Shown here piece by piece: positions 34,050 to 43,948 of a DNA stretch of 64,000 bases. The notes below the pieces were generated by a model that was not told where the DNA came from, did not search any database, and saw only the letters and a list, made by a program, of their open reading frames with translations. How positions within the stretch are numbered: position 1 is the stretch's first letter; the number at the start of each line of letters is the position of its first letter. The stretch spans positions 1 through 64,000 of the forward strand of contig JAVHLL010000012.1 in NCBI GenBank assembly GCA_031082155.1. The letters run 5' to 3'. Source of the stretch: Thermodesulfovibrionales bacterium. Its GTDB lineage: Bacteria > Nitrospirota > Thermodesulfovibrionia > Thermodesulfovibrionales > SM23-35. Both the position numbers and the translations under genes were made by a program.

Positions 34050-35696
34050 ATGCAACAATTCACTGACGCTTCTTCATGCTGGAAGGTAATACTTTCCGAT
34101 GTCTCAAAAAACAGGGACTTGCTTTCTGTGATCGAGAAATTCGCACGGGAGAACACAACCCCTGCAAAGATCGCGTTCGGCACATCCGGATGGCGGGGCG
34201 AGTTGGGTGCAGACTTTACTTTTCATACTGTGCGTATCGTAACCTTGGCAATCATCGAGATGTGCAAGGGCAATGACCCTTCTGTCATGGGGGCTTTGGG
34301 TGTTTCCGATTTCAGAGAGTTCCAGCAGAGGGGGGTTATCGTGGGACATGACAACCGCTTTCTCGGCCGGGAGTTTGCATATGAAGTCATTGGGCTGCTG
34401 CAGGAAAACGGGATCAGGGCATGGTATGCCGGTGAGGCTCCTACGCCGGAGTTCTCCTCGGGAATCGAGATGCTCAATGCTGCATGTTCCATGAATCTGA
34501 CCCCATCCCATAACCCTGCAAACTATGCGGGATTTAAATTCAATCCTTCTGACGGCGGCCCTGCAGGACCTGAAATTACGAGAAGAATCGAGGAGATTGC
34601 GAACAGGATGATGGGAACATCTCCTGTCCCCGGACCTGCAAAACCTGCTCATATTGAGACCATAGATCTCGATCACCTCTACATACGGTTTCTCGATGCA
34701 AGAAAAACTCTTGATCTGAGAAGAATACGGGATTTCGTCAACAGAGAACACTGCCTCATCTGTATTGACCATGTACACGGTTCAACCAGGGGTTGCATAA
34801 CGAAGATTCTCGGGGAAAGTCAGAATATAGTCTCCCTGCGCACCGTGGACGATTCTCTTTTCGGAGGTGTTGCTCCCGAACCTTCTGAAAAGAACATGAA
34901 GGGTGTCGAAAAGGTCCTGGAAGCAAGTTCTGCGAGATTCCGCCTTGGTGTATTCATAGACCCTGATGGCGACCGGATCAGGTTTGCCGATGGAACCATG
35001 CAGATACCTATGAATTATTTTGGCGCTATGGCATTTCATTTTCTCCATGTATACAAAGGAATTTCCGGTATTGTGGCAACGTCGGTCGGGACAAGCAGTC
35101 TTGTCAATACGATTGCGGAGAGACTGAACATAGCTGCAAAAGAAACAAAGGTCGGGTTTAAGCACTTCAGGCCCTTCCTGCTGCCAGCGTCACAGGAGAG
35201 GGCAATCGTTGCATTCGAAGAATCGGACGGCATATCGGGATACAATCATACACTCGAAAAAGATGCTCTGTTTGGTCTGCTGCTCGGCATAGAGATGATG
35301 GCGGTGACCGGAAAAAATCTCAGTGGATACCTTCATGAGATCATGAATGAATTCGGATACTATTATCCGGACCGCTCCGGTATTGCGGTAAGCCCGCGCC
35401 TTGCCGGGGAACCACTTATTCAAAAGCTGTCCCGTATTCAGGAGAAATACAACAAGGGTACTGTGCTCATGTCCGGGGAAATACAGAGAAGAATTATAGA
35501 CGTCATAACCATCGATGGGACAAAACTTGTGTTCAATGACGGGTCATGGCTCATGATCAGGCCGTCGGGTACCGAACCCAAGGTCCGGTTCTATATTGAA
35601 GCACGGACAGAGGAAGACAAGAAAGCAGTATTTGAACTGGCGGAGAGGATAACCAGAGAAGCACTCTGCGCGAGAGGACGAAAGGGCAATGTCTGA
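34050..35696 (+). CDS. Phosphoglucomutase/phosphomannomutase family protein
   Basis: IAFGTSGWRGELG; NLTPSHNPANYAGFKFN; DPDGDRIRFAD; RPSGTEPKVRFYIEA; start moved to the ATG after an SD-like ggaggag. Confidence 0.93.
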   Translation: MQQFTDASSCWKVILSDVSKNRDLLSVIEKFARENTTPAKIAFGTSGWRGELGADFTFHTVRIVTLAIIEMCKGNDPSVMGALGVSDFREFQQRGVIVGHDNRFLGREFAYEVIGLLQENGIRAWYAGEAPTPEFSSGIEMLNAACSMNLTPSHNPANYAGFKFNPSDGGPAGPEITRRIEEIANRMMGTSPVPGPAKPAHIETIDLDHLYIRFLDARKTLDLRRIRDFVNREHCLICIDHVHGSTRGCITKILGESQNIVSLRTVDDSLFGGVAPEPSEKNMKGVEKVLEASSARFRLGVFIDPDGDRIRFADGTMQIPMNYFGAMAFHFLHVYKGISGIVATSVGTSSLVNTIAERLNIAAKETKVGFKHFRPFLLPASQERAIVAFEESDGISGYNHTLEKDALFGLLLGIEMMAVTGKNLSGYLHEIMNEFGYYYPDRSGIAVSPRLAGEPLIQKLSRIQEKYNKGTVLMSGEIQRRIIDVITIDGTKLVFNDGSWLMIRPSGTEPKVRFYIEARTEEDKKAVFELAERITREALCARGRKGNV

Positions 35697-35753
35697 CTTG
35701 TTCAAGCTGGGAGTGCGGGTTACAGAATTATACAGAAAGTTGAGAATGCAAAC

Positions 35754-36116
35754 TCACTCCATTCCCTTCTCCGCTTTTTCTATGAGAAAAAGGGGAGCCG
35801 CTATCAACTCACTCCTGCAGAGGGGGCATTTCCCCGGCTTTGTGACCCTGTCCCTCTTTTTAAATTGAAACCCGCACTTCCTGCAGTGAGCGGGGATGAC
35901 TATAAGATGCCTGTCTCGTTTGTTTGATGTCTTCTGGATATGCGCAAGGTGGTCGTAGATATCTTTCTCTGAAGTTGCGATTTCACCAGATAAATCTTTC
36001 GCAGAAAGCGGTGTCCTTTCAAGAAGCGCCATGATTTTCTGCCGGATTGTTTCGGTTCTCTCCACAGGAGGTGAAGGTTTTTTGTGTTCAGTTTTTCCGC
36101 TTTTCCCCGGCTTCAC
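35754..36116 (-). CDS. Predicted HTH/zinc-ribbon transcriptional regulator
   Basis: IRQKIMALLERTPLSAKDLSGEIATSEKDIYDHLAHI; CRKCGF..CPLCRSEL. Confidence 0.75.
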   Translation of the reverse strand: MKPGKSGKTEHKKPSPPVERTETIRQKIMALLERTPLSAKDLSGEIATSEKDIYDHLAHIQKTSNKRDRHLIVIPAHCRKCGFQFKKRDRVTKPGKCPLCRSELIAAPLFLIEKAEKGME

Positions 36117-36265
36117 AAATAATTCCCTGCCCGATCCAATGATTTTTCAACAGAGGGGTGGTCTTTCGGATAGATCGCTATGTTCCGTCGGGAGATATTC
36201 AGTGTAATGATCGCATCGCTCAGGAGCCTTGCATCAATATGGACTCGCTCGCTCTCATTCGCCAT
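36113..36265 (-). CDS. Short 50-aa ORF resembling the N-terminus of a larger protein
   Basis: MANESERVHIDARLLSDAIITLNISRRNIAIYPKDHPSVEKSLDRAGNYL; internal start avoids overlap with obgE; 4-nt overlap with downstream regulator. Confidence 0.4.
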   Translation of the reverse strand: MANESERVHIDARLLSDAIITLNISRRNIAIYPKDHPSVEKSLDRAGNYL

Positions 36266-36290
36266 GGTATCAATTATACAGAAAAATAGG

Positions 36291-37316
36291 CTATGAGTTA
36301 CCTGTTTCTTTCTCCTGAAGACTTCCCAGTATCGCTGAAATACGATGGAGGATATCTTGCACACCACTGCCGGTGACTGCCGCCACAGAGAAAAACTCCC
36401 TGCCATTCATTGCACAGTACTTTTCAAGTTTCCTGAGTCTTACCCCATCCCCCGCAATATCGAGCTTTGTTCCCACTACGATTTGGGGCTTTTTGAGCAG
36501 TTCTTCATTATAGAGCCCGATCTCCCTGTTTATTTTTTCGAAATTCCCTATAGGATCGTCAGAGGAGAGTTCCGAAATATCAACGAGGTGGATGAGTATA
36601 GCGGTCCGCTCGGTGTGCCTGAGAAACTGGAAGCCAAGTCCCGCGCCCTTATGGGCATTTTCAATAAGCCCGGGGATATCAGCAACTACAAAGCTCCTGA
36701 AGTCCGGGCGCTTTACCACTCCCAGAACCGGGGCAAGGGTTGTGAAAGGATAGTCCGCAATCTTGGGCCTCGCTGAAGATATTACCGAGAGAAAAGTCGA
36801 CTTCCCTGCGTTCGGCAGTCCTATCAGGCCCACGTCGGCAAGGAGTTTCAACTCCAGGATCAACCACTGTTCTTCGCCCTCCTCTCCCGGCTGTGCAAAC
36901 CGGGGTGCCTGCCTTGTCGGTGTTGCAAAATGCGAATTGCCAAGCCCTCCTCTTCCGCCTTTTGCAACAATAAATTGCATGCCCTCTTCGTCCATATCAG
37001 CCAGTAGGCTTTTCGTCTCAGCATCTTTGACCACGGTACCGACGGGCACTTTTATTATGAGATCATCGCCGTTTTTCCCGTGCATCTTCTTTCCCATCCC
37101 GTGTTGTCCCCTTTTCGCCCTGTATTCCTTATGGTAGGTATGGTCAAGAAGGGTATTTAAAACCTTGGTCGACTGCAAGACAACAGTCCCCCCTTTTCCG
37201 CCATCGCCGCCATCAGGCCCACCCCTTGGAACATATTTTTCTCTCCTGAAGCTTACGCAGCCTCTCCCTCCGTCACCTGACCGTACAAATATCTTTACAT
37301 AATCTGCAAATTGCAT
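36291..37316 (-). CDS. obgE: GTPase ObgE/CgtA
   Basis: FVRSGDGGRGCVSFRREKYVPRGGPDGGDGGKGG; GLPNAGKSTFLSVIS; VADIPGLIENAHKGAGLGFQFLRH. Confidence 0.97.
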   Translation of the reverse strand: MQFADYVKIFVRSGDGGRGCVSFRREKYVPRGGPDGGDGGKGGTVVLQSTKVLNTLLDHTYHKEYRAKRGQHGMGKKMHGKNGDDLIIKVPVGTVVKDAETKSLLADMDEEGMQFIVAKGGRGGLGNSHFATPTRQAPRFAQPGEEGEEQWLILELKLLADVGLIGLPNAGKSTFLSVISSARPKIADYPFTTLAPVLGVVKRPDFRSFVVADIPGLIENAHKGAGLGFQFLRHTERTAILIHLVDISELSSDDPIGNFEKINREIGLYNEELLKKPQIVVGTKLDIAGDGVRLRKLEKYCAMNGREFFSVAAVTGSGVQDILHRISAILGSLQEKETGNS

Positions 37317-37421
37317 GATTTATTCTTTCCTGTCTATTGTATCATTTGCGGTATTCATCCGGAACTTTGTAAATAGAATGGGTTAACCTGAGAAATGCAA
37401 CTAAATACAGAAAGGCTGTCT

Positions 37422-37462
37422 CCAACAAAAAAGGCGGACTCTTCGTCCGCCTTTTTTGTTGG
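37422..37462 (-). terminator. Rho-independent terminator
   Basis: ccaacaaaaaaggcggactcttcgtccgccttttttgttgg. Confidence 0.9.
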
Positions 37463-37476
37463 AATATCGTATCCTT

Positions 37477-37737
37477 CTACGGGGTAACAGGATAAACGCT
37501 GATCTGCAGCCTTGCTCTGTCCTTCCGTTCAAAGTTAACAACTCCGTCTATTTTTGCAAAAAGGGTATCGTCAGAACCTTTGCCGACGTTCATTCCAGGA
37601 TGAAATTTCGTTCCCCTTTGCCTTACCAGGATATTTCCGGACCGGACAAACTGTCCGCCGAACCGCTTAACACCAAGCCGTTTTGATTGACTGTCACGGC
37701 CGTTTCTTGAACTTCCTACGCCTTTCTTGTGCGCCAT
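37477..37737 (-). CDS. rpmA: 50S ribosomal protein bL27
   Basis: [48 protein letters not shown]. Confidence 0.98.
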   Translation of the reverse strand: MAHKKGVGSSRNGRDSQSKRLGVKRFGGQFVRSGNILVRQRGTKFHPGMNVGKGSDDTLFAKIDGVVNFERKDRARLQISVYPVTP

Positions 37738-37739
37738 TC

Positions 37740-38069
37740 TTATCCTCCAGAAACGATTTCCTTGATTTTCAAAGCAGTATAAGGCTGCCGGTGCCCTCTG
37801 AGCTTCCGATACACCTTCCGCGGTCTCTGCTTGTGGATAATAACTTTTTTTGCCTTCCCGGATGCCTCGACCGATGCAATTACTTTTGCGCCGCTGACAT
37901 AGGGAGCACCGAAAGTAGTTCCACTGTCTTTCACCACCATAAGAACTTTATCGATGGTCACCTCTGATCCGTTCTCTGCTGAAAGTTTCTCAACCTGTAT
38001 GGTATCACCAGGAGCAACGGTAAACTGCTTTCCTCCATTTTCAATTATTGCGTACATTATACCCTCCAA
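37740..38069 (-). CDS. rplU: 50S ribosomal protein bL21
   Basis: [25 protein letters not shown]...[25 protein letters not shown]. Confidence 0.98.
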   Translation of the reverse strand: MEGIMYAIIENGGKQFTVAPGDTIQVEKLSAENGSEVTIDKVLMVVKDSGTTFGAPYVSGAKVIASVEASGKAKKVIIHKQRPRKVYRKLRGHRQPYTALKIKEIVSGG

Positions 38070-38110
38070 GATTATAAGTTTAACATAAATTATATTGACG
38101 AAACAAGATA

Positions 38111-38836
38111 TTATTCTTCAAATGCCAGGAGAAGCTGCCGTAGGGTATCCTGATCGTTTTCAGACATTGTGATGAATTCCATGCCGATATCATAGGAAGA
38201 AGTCTTTAAAGAACCTCTTTGTGTACAGGTTATCACCTTTACCAGAATACTGACCATAGTGTCCTTCAGGAAAAGCTCTATATCAAAATGGGTATTTATA
38301 TCAAGGGGATAGTCGGTTTCGATCAGCATTCCTGACATACTAATCTTCCTGACCTGATATTTCCTGGGCAGATTGATCGTCATGGCTTCGGTATTGCTAA
38401 TTTTGCAACGAAGCCCCCCTATTCCGCTTTCTCTGGCCCGGAGTCTGTTCTCCTCGATAAATCTGCGCAGAATCTGCTGGTTTTCGCTGAGCGTATCGGC
38501 AAACTGAATACCGGCCCTGTACCGCGGCAGATAACTTTCCGTCCTCCCTTTCTTTGAAACAAGGACCGCCCATACAACCTGTCCCCGTAAAATCAATTGG
38601 GTATTGTTATACTGAATCTTGAAGGTATACTCTCTGTTCAGTTCGAGCCTTCTGGTAGTCTCTATCGCAGCCCCGTCTATGCTGATATTGAGGATTTCAA
38701 GGTCTGAGGTATACAGCAGGTTCCCCTGAAGTCCTTCAACAACGTATCGTTTATTCTTTCTGTTGTCTGAAATCATCAGGCTGCAGACCCCTAAAGATCT
38801 AGATAGTGTCTGTCCATAAATGCGATTAACATTCAT
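38111..38836 (-). CDS. PilZ-domain protein
   Basis: DNRKNKRYVVEG...ILNISIDGAAIETTRRLELNREYTFKIQ; second RKYQVRKISMSGMLIETDYPL segment. Confidence 0.75.
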   Translation of the reverse strand: MNVNRIYGQTLSRSLGVCSLMISDNRKNKRYVVEGLQGNLLYTSDLEILNISIDGAAIETTRRLELNREYTFKIQYNNTQLILRGQVVWAVLVSKKGRTESYLPRYRAGIQFADTLSENQQILRRFIEENRLRARESGIGGLRCKISNTEAMTINLPRKYQVRKISMSGMLIETDYPLDINTHFDIELFLKDTMVSILVKVITCTQRGSLKTSSYDIGMEFITMSENDQDTLRQLLLAFEE

Positions 38837-38970
38837 TTGTCATTCCGGCTTGTCCGGAATCTTTCCGATGGCTTCCAGGAAGGATTCCCGACTCCCGAAT
38901 CCCGAAAGCGTTCGGGACGGGATTGCGGGAATGACAGTCTTTTGATTTTCTCGATTGTTTATGGACAGAC
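38805..38970. repeat. Nested repeat: GTCTGTCCATAAA/TTTATGGACAGAC outer inverted repeats around a REP/MITE element
   Basis: agtgtctgtccataaa (38805-38820) ... tgtcattccggcttgtccggaat (38838) ... gcgggaatgaca ... tttatggacagac (38958-38970). Confidence 0.8.
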
Positions 38971-38983
38971 TTTAAATAGTTGT

Positions 38984-39787
38984 TCACCGCAATACAACCC
39001 CTGCATACCCCACAACCCGGTCATAATCACCGCTCACTTCCGCCGAGGTGGTATATTTCACAAGCCGTGCCGATTCTGCACCGAGCACCTTTGCTGCGAA
39101 AAGCATCGTTGTTGCCGGCAGATATCCGCACATGGATATCCGTTCTTTCACGACGGTTTCATATAACCCTTCAGCATCAAGGGCGAGTATCCGGTCGATA
39201 GCCATTCCATCCTTCTGACGGGCAACATTTTCAGAAACATAATGGCTCATGTCAGAACTCGCTACGATGACAATATGATAGCCGGCGGCCTGTATTGCCC
39301 TGGCTATTCCCTCGCCGATGGTCCTGCATTCCTCGACCGATGCCGCAAGCATGAGAAGCGGCACAATTTTGGCCCTCTTCGAAAAATAGGTGATAAAAGG
39401 GAGTTGTACCTCAAGTGAATGCTCAAACATATGTGCACTCGTATCCCGTTTCACAAGAGGCACGTTTACCGCAATCTTGTGGGCCACCTGCTCATCTATG
39501 GCAAGAATCCCTGTCGGTATTTCCCATTCCCCTGCATCCATCAGGGATACCCGCGCGCCAAGTCCGGTATGATTGGGGCCTAAAAGGATAAAGGTATCAG
39601 GGAACTCAATTGCTGAATACACAGCGCCTGCGACGGACCCGGAATACATCAGGCCCGCGTGGGGTGATACCACCCCTATCACTCTTTCTTTTTTGGCATG
39701 CTGGACAATGCAGGGCTCGACCTGCTGCATGAGTTTCGCTGCAGTACCGTAATAGAATTGTCCTGCAACCGCAGGGGTTCTTCTCAA
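38984..39787 (-). CDS. MEMO1-family protein (AmmeMemoRadiSam system protein B-like)
   Basis: RRTPAVAGQFYYGTAAKL; GVVSPHAGLMYSGSVAGAVY; LLGPNHTGLG; SSDMSHYV. Confidence 0.9.
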   Translation of the reverse strand: MRRTPAVAGQFYYGTAAKLMQQVEPCIVQHAKKERVIGVVSPHAGLMYSGSVAGAVYSAIEFPDTFILLGPNHTGLGARVSLMDAGEWEIPTGILAIDEQVAHKIAVNVPLVKRDTSAHMFEHSLEVQLPFITYFSKRAKIVPLLMLAASVEECRTIGEGIARAIQAAGYHIVIVASSDMSHYVSENVARQKDGMAIDRILALDAEGLYETVVKERISMCGYLPATTMLFAAKVLGAESARLVKYTTSAEVSGDYDRVVGYAGVVLR

Positions 39788-41172
39788 AATGCCTCCTCGT
39801 CAAAATCAATATATTCCCTGTCCGTCTGATTCATAAACCGTGTGCATTTTGATATAAAGGAAAGCTTGACTGTTACGCCGGCGGGGCCGTTTCTCTGTTT
39901 CGCAATATCCACTTCGGCAAGTCCTTTATTCGCCGGATTGTCTTTGTTATATATTTCATCCCGGTAGAGGAATAAGATCACATCGGCGTCCTGTTCAATT
40001 GCACCCGATTCTCTCAGGTCCGCCAGCATTGGTCTTGGGGGTTTCCTCATTTCCACGCTCCGGTTCAGCTGGCTCACTGCAATGACCGGGACACTCAATT
40101 CCTTTGCAAGTCCTTTCAGGGAGCGTGATATGTCAGAGATCTCCTGTTCCCGTCTCTCAAAACTCCCTTTCCCTTTCATGAGCTGCAGGTAATCAACGAT
40201 GATGAGACTGAGACCATGTTCCATTTTTAAACGGCGTGCTTTCGCCCTGAGTTCGAGGGCTGTGACCGCCGAGGAGTCGTCGATAAACATCGGCGCGTCG
40301 GTAAGTTTGCTTGCCGCACTGGTAAGTCTGTGCCAGTCCTCTTTCTTAATAAAGCCCTTTCGTATGCTGTTCGAGTTCACCATAGCCTCGGCGCAGAGCA
40401 GTCTGAAGGCAAGCTGTTCCTTTGCCATTTCCAGGCTGAAGATGGCTACCGGCTCGCGCATTTCGAGACCTACATGTTGTGCAACATTGAGGGCAAACGC
40501 GGTCTTACCCATAGACGGCCGCCCGCCGATGACGATGAGATCGCCTTTCTGAAAACCGGTCGTGTACTCGTCGAGGTCCTTGAAACCGGACGGCACTCCG
40601 GTGATTGTCTCTTTTTTATCGTAGAGATGCTCGATCATCTCGAAACTGTCCTTGATGACCTCTTTCAATGACACAAAAGATACCTTGATCCTTTTGTCCG
40701 AGATATCGAAAATCGACTTTTCCGCATAATCCACAAGATCTTCTGCATCGAGATTCTCTTCATAGATCTTGCCCGCGATATCGTTTGCAGACCGAAGAAG
40801 TCCTCGCAGGAGGGCTTTTTCCCTGACGATGTGTGAGTGATATTTGACATTCGCAGCAGTCGGGGTCATTGCCACAAGCGAGGAGAGATACGAGAGCCCG
40901 CCGACAGCTTCCATCTCATTCTTCATTTTCAGATAATCCGGTAGGGTTATCAGGTCAATGGGTTCGTTCTTGTCGAAGAGATCGGTCATGGCAGCGAAGA
41001 GTTTCCTGTGGGAAAGCTTGTAAAAATCACCGGGATCAATAATTTCGAGCACCCTGGGCAGGGCGTCGTTATCAATAAGGATTGCGCCCAAAACAGACTG
41101 TTCTGCCTCCAGGTTCTGGGGCGGCAGCTTGTCAAGGTGGATGTCAGTCTCTTTCATTGAGGGAACCCGCAT
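39784..41172 (-). CDS. dnaB: Replicative DNA helicase DnaB
   Basis: LPPQNLEAEQSVLGAILID; IGGRPSMGKTAFALNVA; VDYLQLMKG; QLNRSVE. Confidence 0.97.
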   Translation of the reverse strand: MRVPSMKETDIHLDKLPPQNLEAEQSVLGAILIDNDALPRVLEIIDPGDFYKLSHRKLFAAMTDLFDKNEPIDLITLPDYLKMKNEMEAVGGLSYLSSLVAMTPTAANVKYHSHIVREKALLRGLLRSANDIAGKIYEENLDAEDLVDYAEKSIFDISDKRIKVSFVSLKEVIKDSFEMIEHLYDKKETITGVPSGFKDLDEYTTGFQKGDLIVIGGRPSMGKTAFALNVAQHVGLEMREPVAIFSLEMAKEQLAFRLLCAEAMVNSNSIRKGFIKKEDWHRLTSAASKLTDAPMFIDDSSAVTALELRAKARRLKMEHGLSLIIVDYLQLMKGKGSFERREQEISDISRSLKGLAKELSVPVIAVSQLNRSVEMRKPPRPMLADLRESGAIEQDADVILFLYRDEIYNKDNPANKGLAEVDIAKQRNGPAGVTVKLSFISKCTRFMNQTDREYIDFDEEAF

Positions 41173-41241
41173 TCATAAGGGTCTGGTTTCTCTTTTCTGC
41201 TGCCTGGTGCTTAGTGCCTGCTATTCACTGTTCTTCAGTGT

Positions 41242-41685
41242 CTATTCTTCAATAACCTGAAGGTTGACCTGGGTCGTTACCTCAGGATGCACCTTGATGT
41301 TCACAGTATATGAGCCGAGTCTCTTAATCGGCTCGTCGAGGGAAATCTTCTTCTTGTCTATCTCCATCCCTTCATTCTTCAGGGACTCGGCAATATCCAT
41401 CGTTGTCACGGAACCGAATAATTTCCCTTCTTCGCCGGCCTTGGCTTTAATCACAAGGCTTATCGTGGTGATTTTATTCGACAATTCCTGAGCCTGATTC
41501 CTGACCTTTTTCACCTTTTCCTGTATCACTCTCTTCTGATGCTCCAGAGACTTGATATTTTTTGTATTCGCCTCTACCGCAAGTCCTCTGGGGACCAGAT
41601 AATTCCTCGCATACCCGTCTGCGACCTCTACGATCTGGCCCATATTCCCCATGTTTTTTACCTCATCTTTCAGTATGACCTTCAT
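41242..41685 (-). CDS. rplI: 50S ribosomal protein bL9
   Basis: MKVILKDEVKNMGNMGQIVEVADGYARNYLVPRGLAVEA. Confidence 0.97.
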   Translation of the reverse strand: MKVILKDEVKNMGNMGQIVEVADGYARNYLVPRGLAVEANTKNIKSLEHQKRVIQEKVKKVRNQAQELSNKITTISLVIKAKAGEEGKLFGSVTTMDIAESLKNEGMEIDKKKISLDEPIKRLGSYTVNIKVHPEVTTQVNLQVIEE

Positions 41686-41854
41686 TCAGTTTCTCCTTTT
41701 CTTTCGAAATATTTTCATTCCCGATGAACGATAAGAAATGCAGATCCCCCATAGAATCACCGTGGAAGAAGATGTGTGTAAAACCACTGATTTTTTCATG
41801 TATAGTATACCATAGAATTAAGAGAAACGGATTCGAAAAGAGAGCACCTCCCTC

Positions 41855-42688
41855 CTACAAAACCTCAAACGGCATGGGTATGAAGGTGAGAATCAGTATA
41901 ACGCCCGATATCCAGCCTGTAAATCTCCTCCTCGGGTCCAGAGGGACTTCCCAGGAAAGGACAGGAGGATGCCTGATTCCGAGTATCGTCAGCAAAACAG
42001 ACCAAATCAGCCATCCTTCCCATACCACAAGACCGAGAATACCCATTACTATGATAAGGATTATGGAGAGGGGGACGTGCTTTTTCCCGAGCAGCGCGTA
42101 TGCGATATGACCGCCATCAAGCTGCCCTACGGGGATGAGGTTGATCGATGTCACGAAAAGTCCGATCCATCCGGCAAATGCGACGGGATGAAGAAAAATA
42201 TCATATTCAGCCGGGGTCGCCCCAAGAATGACCTTGCAGAGGGATGAAAACAGGATTGAATCCCCGAGGTGCAGCGCACCTTTGGCCTGCGCTGAAGGAA
42301 CAACTTCAGAAAAAAACAGTCCTATTACGGTTGCGATTACCGCAATGAGAAAACCCGCTATTGGACCTGATGCACCGATATCTATGAGAGATCCCCGTGT
42401 GAGTATGGGCGATTTCATCTTGATGAAGGCCCCGAAGGTACCAATGAGTGTCGGTGCAGGGATAAAATATGGCAGGGTTGCCTGCACCCCATGCTTCTTT
42501 GAAGTGAAATAGTGCGACAGTTCATGGCAGAGCAGGATCAGGAGCAAGCTCAACGCAAAGGGAAGTCCGGTGTAAATCTTTGCAGGCTCTTTCAGGAGGT
42601 CGACCCCTGTCCACAAGGCACCTACGGTCACTGTCGACAGGAGCGTAAGAAGGAAAAGGATTACCTGCAGATAGGGGAATTTCTTCAT
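41855..42688 (-). CDS. Site-2 protease (M50) family membrane metalloprotease
   Basis: LLCHELSHYFTSKKHGV (HExxH) ; NLIPVGQLDGGHIAYALLG. Confidence 0.92.
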   Translation of the reverse strand: MKKFPYLQVILFLLTLLSTVTVGALWTGVDLLKEPAKIYTGLPFALSLLLILLCHELSHYFTSKKHGVQATLPYFIPAPTLIGTFGAFIKMKSPILTRGSLIDIGASGPIAGFLIAVIATVIGLFFSEVVPSAQAKGALHLGDSILFSSLCKVILGATPAEYDIFLHPVAFAGWIGLFVTSINLIPVGQLDGGHIAYALLGKKHVPLSIILIIVMGILGLVVWEGWLIWSVLLTILGIRHPPVLSWEVPLDPRRRFTGWISGVILILTFIPMPFEVL

Positions 42689-42709
42689 TCAATAGTATAG
42701 CATTCAAAG

Positions 42710-42739
42710 AACAAGGGCCTCCCGAAAGAGGCCCTTGTT
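42710..42739 (-). terminator. Hairpin terminator after uspA copy 1
   Basis: aacaagggcctcccgaaagaggcccttgtt. Confidence 0.75.
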
Positions 42740-42764
42740 TCACCAATACTATCTGAAATACTTT

Positions 42765-43199
42765 CTACCCAGTCCTCACCACGAGAACAGAACAGGGTGC
42801 ATGGTTTACGACTTTGGATGCAACGCTCCCCATAAAAAACCTCGTAGCCTTGCCTCCCAACCCCCGGCTCCCTATGATGATCAGGTCTGTCTTCTCCTTC
42901 TCTGCCACACGGATAATTTCGTCTGCCGCAGATATTGATGAGGCAAGAGTAGTCTTCGCGGCAACCCCTGCTTTCCCCAGGATTTTCTGTGCCTGATCGA
43001 GTGCATCCTCTGCACGTTTCTTCATGCTCTTATTCAGACTGTCCATTGCCCTTGCAGAGATCTCAAGGTCCATACCGGGAACAAACGGGGTAACGGTTAT
43101 CAGGTGTATTGCTGCGTTCTTGGTTTTCGCATATTCCGAGGCGACCTTAATCCCTTCCATCGAATATTTCGATCCGTCTACCGGTACCAGTATCTTCAT
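42765..43199 (-). CDS. Universal stress protein, copy 1
   Basis: MKILVPVDGSKYSMEGIKVA; LIIIGSRGLGGKATRFFMGSVASKVVNHAPCSVLVV. Confidence 0.95.
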   Translation of the reverse strand: MKILVPVDGSKYSMEGIKVASEYAKTKNAAIHLITVTPFVPGMDLEISARAMDSLNKSMKKRAEDALDQAQKILGKAGVAAKTTLASSISAADEIIRVAEKEKTDLIIIGSRGLGGKATRFFMGSVASKVVNHAPCSVLVVRTG

Positions 43200-43233
43200 C
43201 GTATCCCTCCTTCCGTTTTTCGTATGACGGACA

Positions 43234-43947
43234 TTAGACTTCTTTCTTATGTTTGGCTTTTGTCATAGTCAGACCTATCCCTTCAAAAATGAAGAATATA
43301 GCGAACCCCCACCACATGGTATAGGCGACGTAGAAGACCAGAAGACCCGTCATCAGGCCGGCTTTTTCTCGTACTTGCACTGCATCGACCTGATAAAAAT
43401 TATATGCTGTTTCTACCGTTTTTTTCATCACATCAGAGACTATCTTTGCTTCCTCAACCATCTTTTGCTTTTTAAATGCTTTTTCCATCTTGGTGAGTGC
43501 AGCATGCCAGTCCTTCAGAACTTCTTTTTCATTGTATCCATACAGGGAGGACACCTTGGCGCCGTCATTATGGTACATGGCATCCGCATCGTTCAACACT
43601 GCAGCCATAGTCTTTCCAAGGTCTCCTGCTATTTTCAATTCCGTTCCCTGGACTTCAACCTGTGCGCCAACCGTGGTAAAAAGCTTTGCCGTATTTTCGA
43701 CAGTTTCGGGCTTGTCAAGGGTTATGCTGACTGAAACCATTTTACCCATAAATTTTTCGTTGCTTTTTGCAACCTTGGGGATAAAATAGGATGAGCCTTT
43801 GGCAAGCGTGTTGAACATTTCATCTGCATATTGCAGTCCGTTTCTGCCCTGACCGAATATCGGAGAAAAAATAAGGAACAGGACAATCCAGAATGATATG
43901 GCAAGGACAATCCCGATACCCAAGTGCCCTTTATGTGTTCCGGCCAT
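43234..43947 (-). CDS. Unknown two-TM membrane protein of the TauE module, copy 1
   Basis: N- and C-terminal TM helices around a soluble domain; NGLQYADEMFNTLAKGSSYFIPKVAKSNEKFMGKM shared with copy 2. Confidence 0.75.
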   Translation of the reverse strand: MAGTHKGHLGIGIVLAISFWIVLFLIFSPIFGQGRNGLQYADEMFNTLAKGSSYFIPKVAKSNEKFMGKMVSVSITLDKPETVENTAKLFTTVGAQVEVQGTELKIAGDLGKTMAAVLNDADAMYHNDGAKVSSLYGYNEKEVLKDWHAALTKMEKAFKKQKMVEEAKIVSDVMKKTVETAYNFYQVDAVQVREKAGLMTGLLVFYVAYTMWWGFAIFFIFEGIGLTMTKAKHKKEV

Positions 43948-43948
43948 T

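Noticed and set aside
36266-36406. Extended start of the 97-aa ORF at 36113-36406
   Set aside because: Would overlap obgE; the internal ATG giving a 50-aa product is more plausible.
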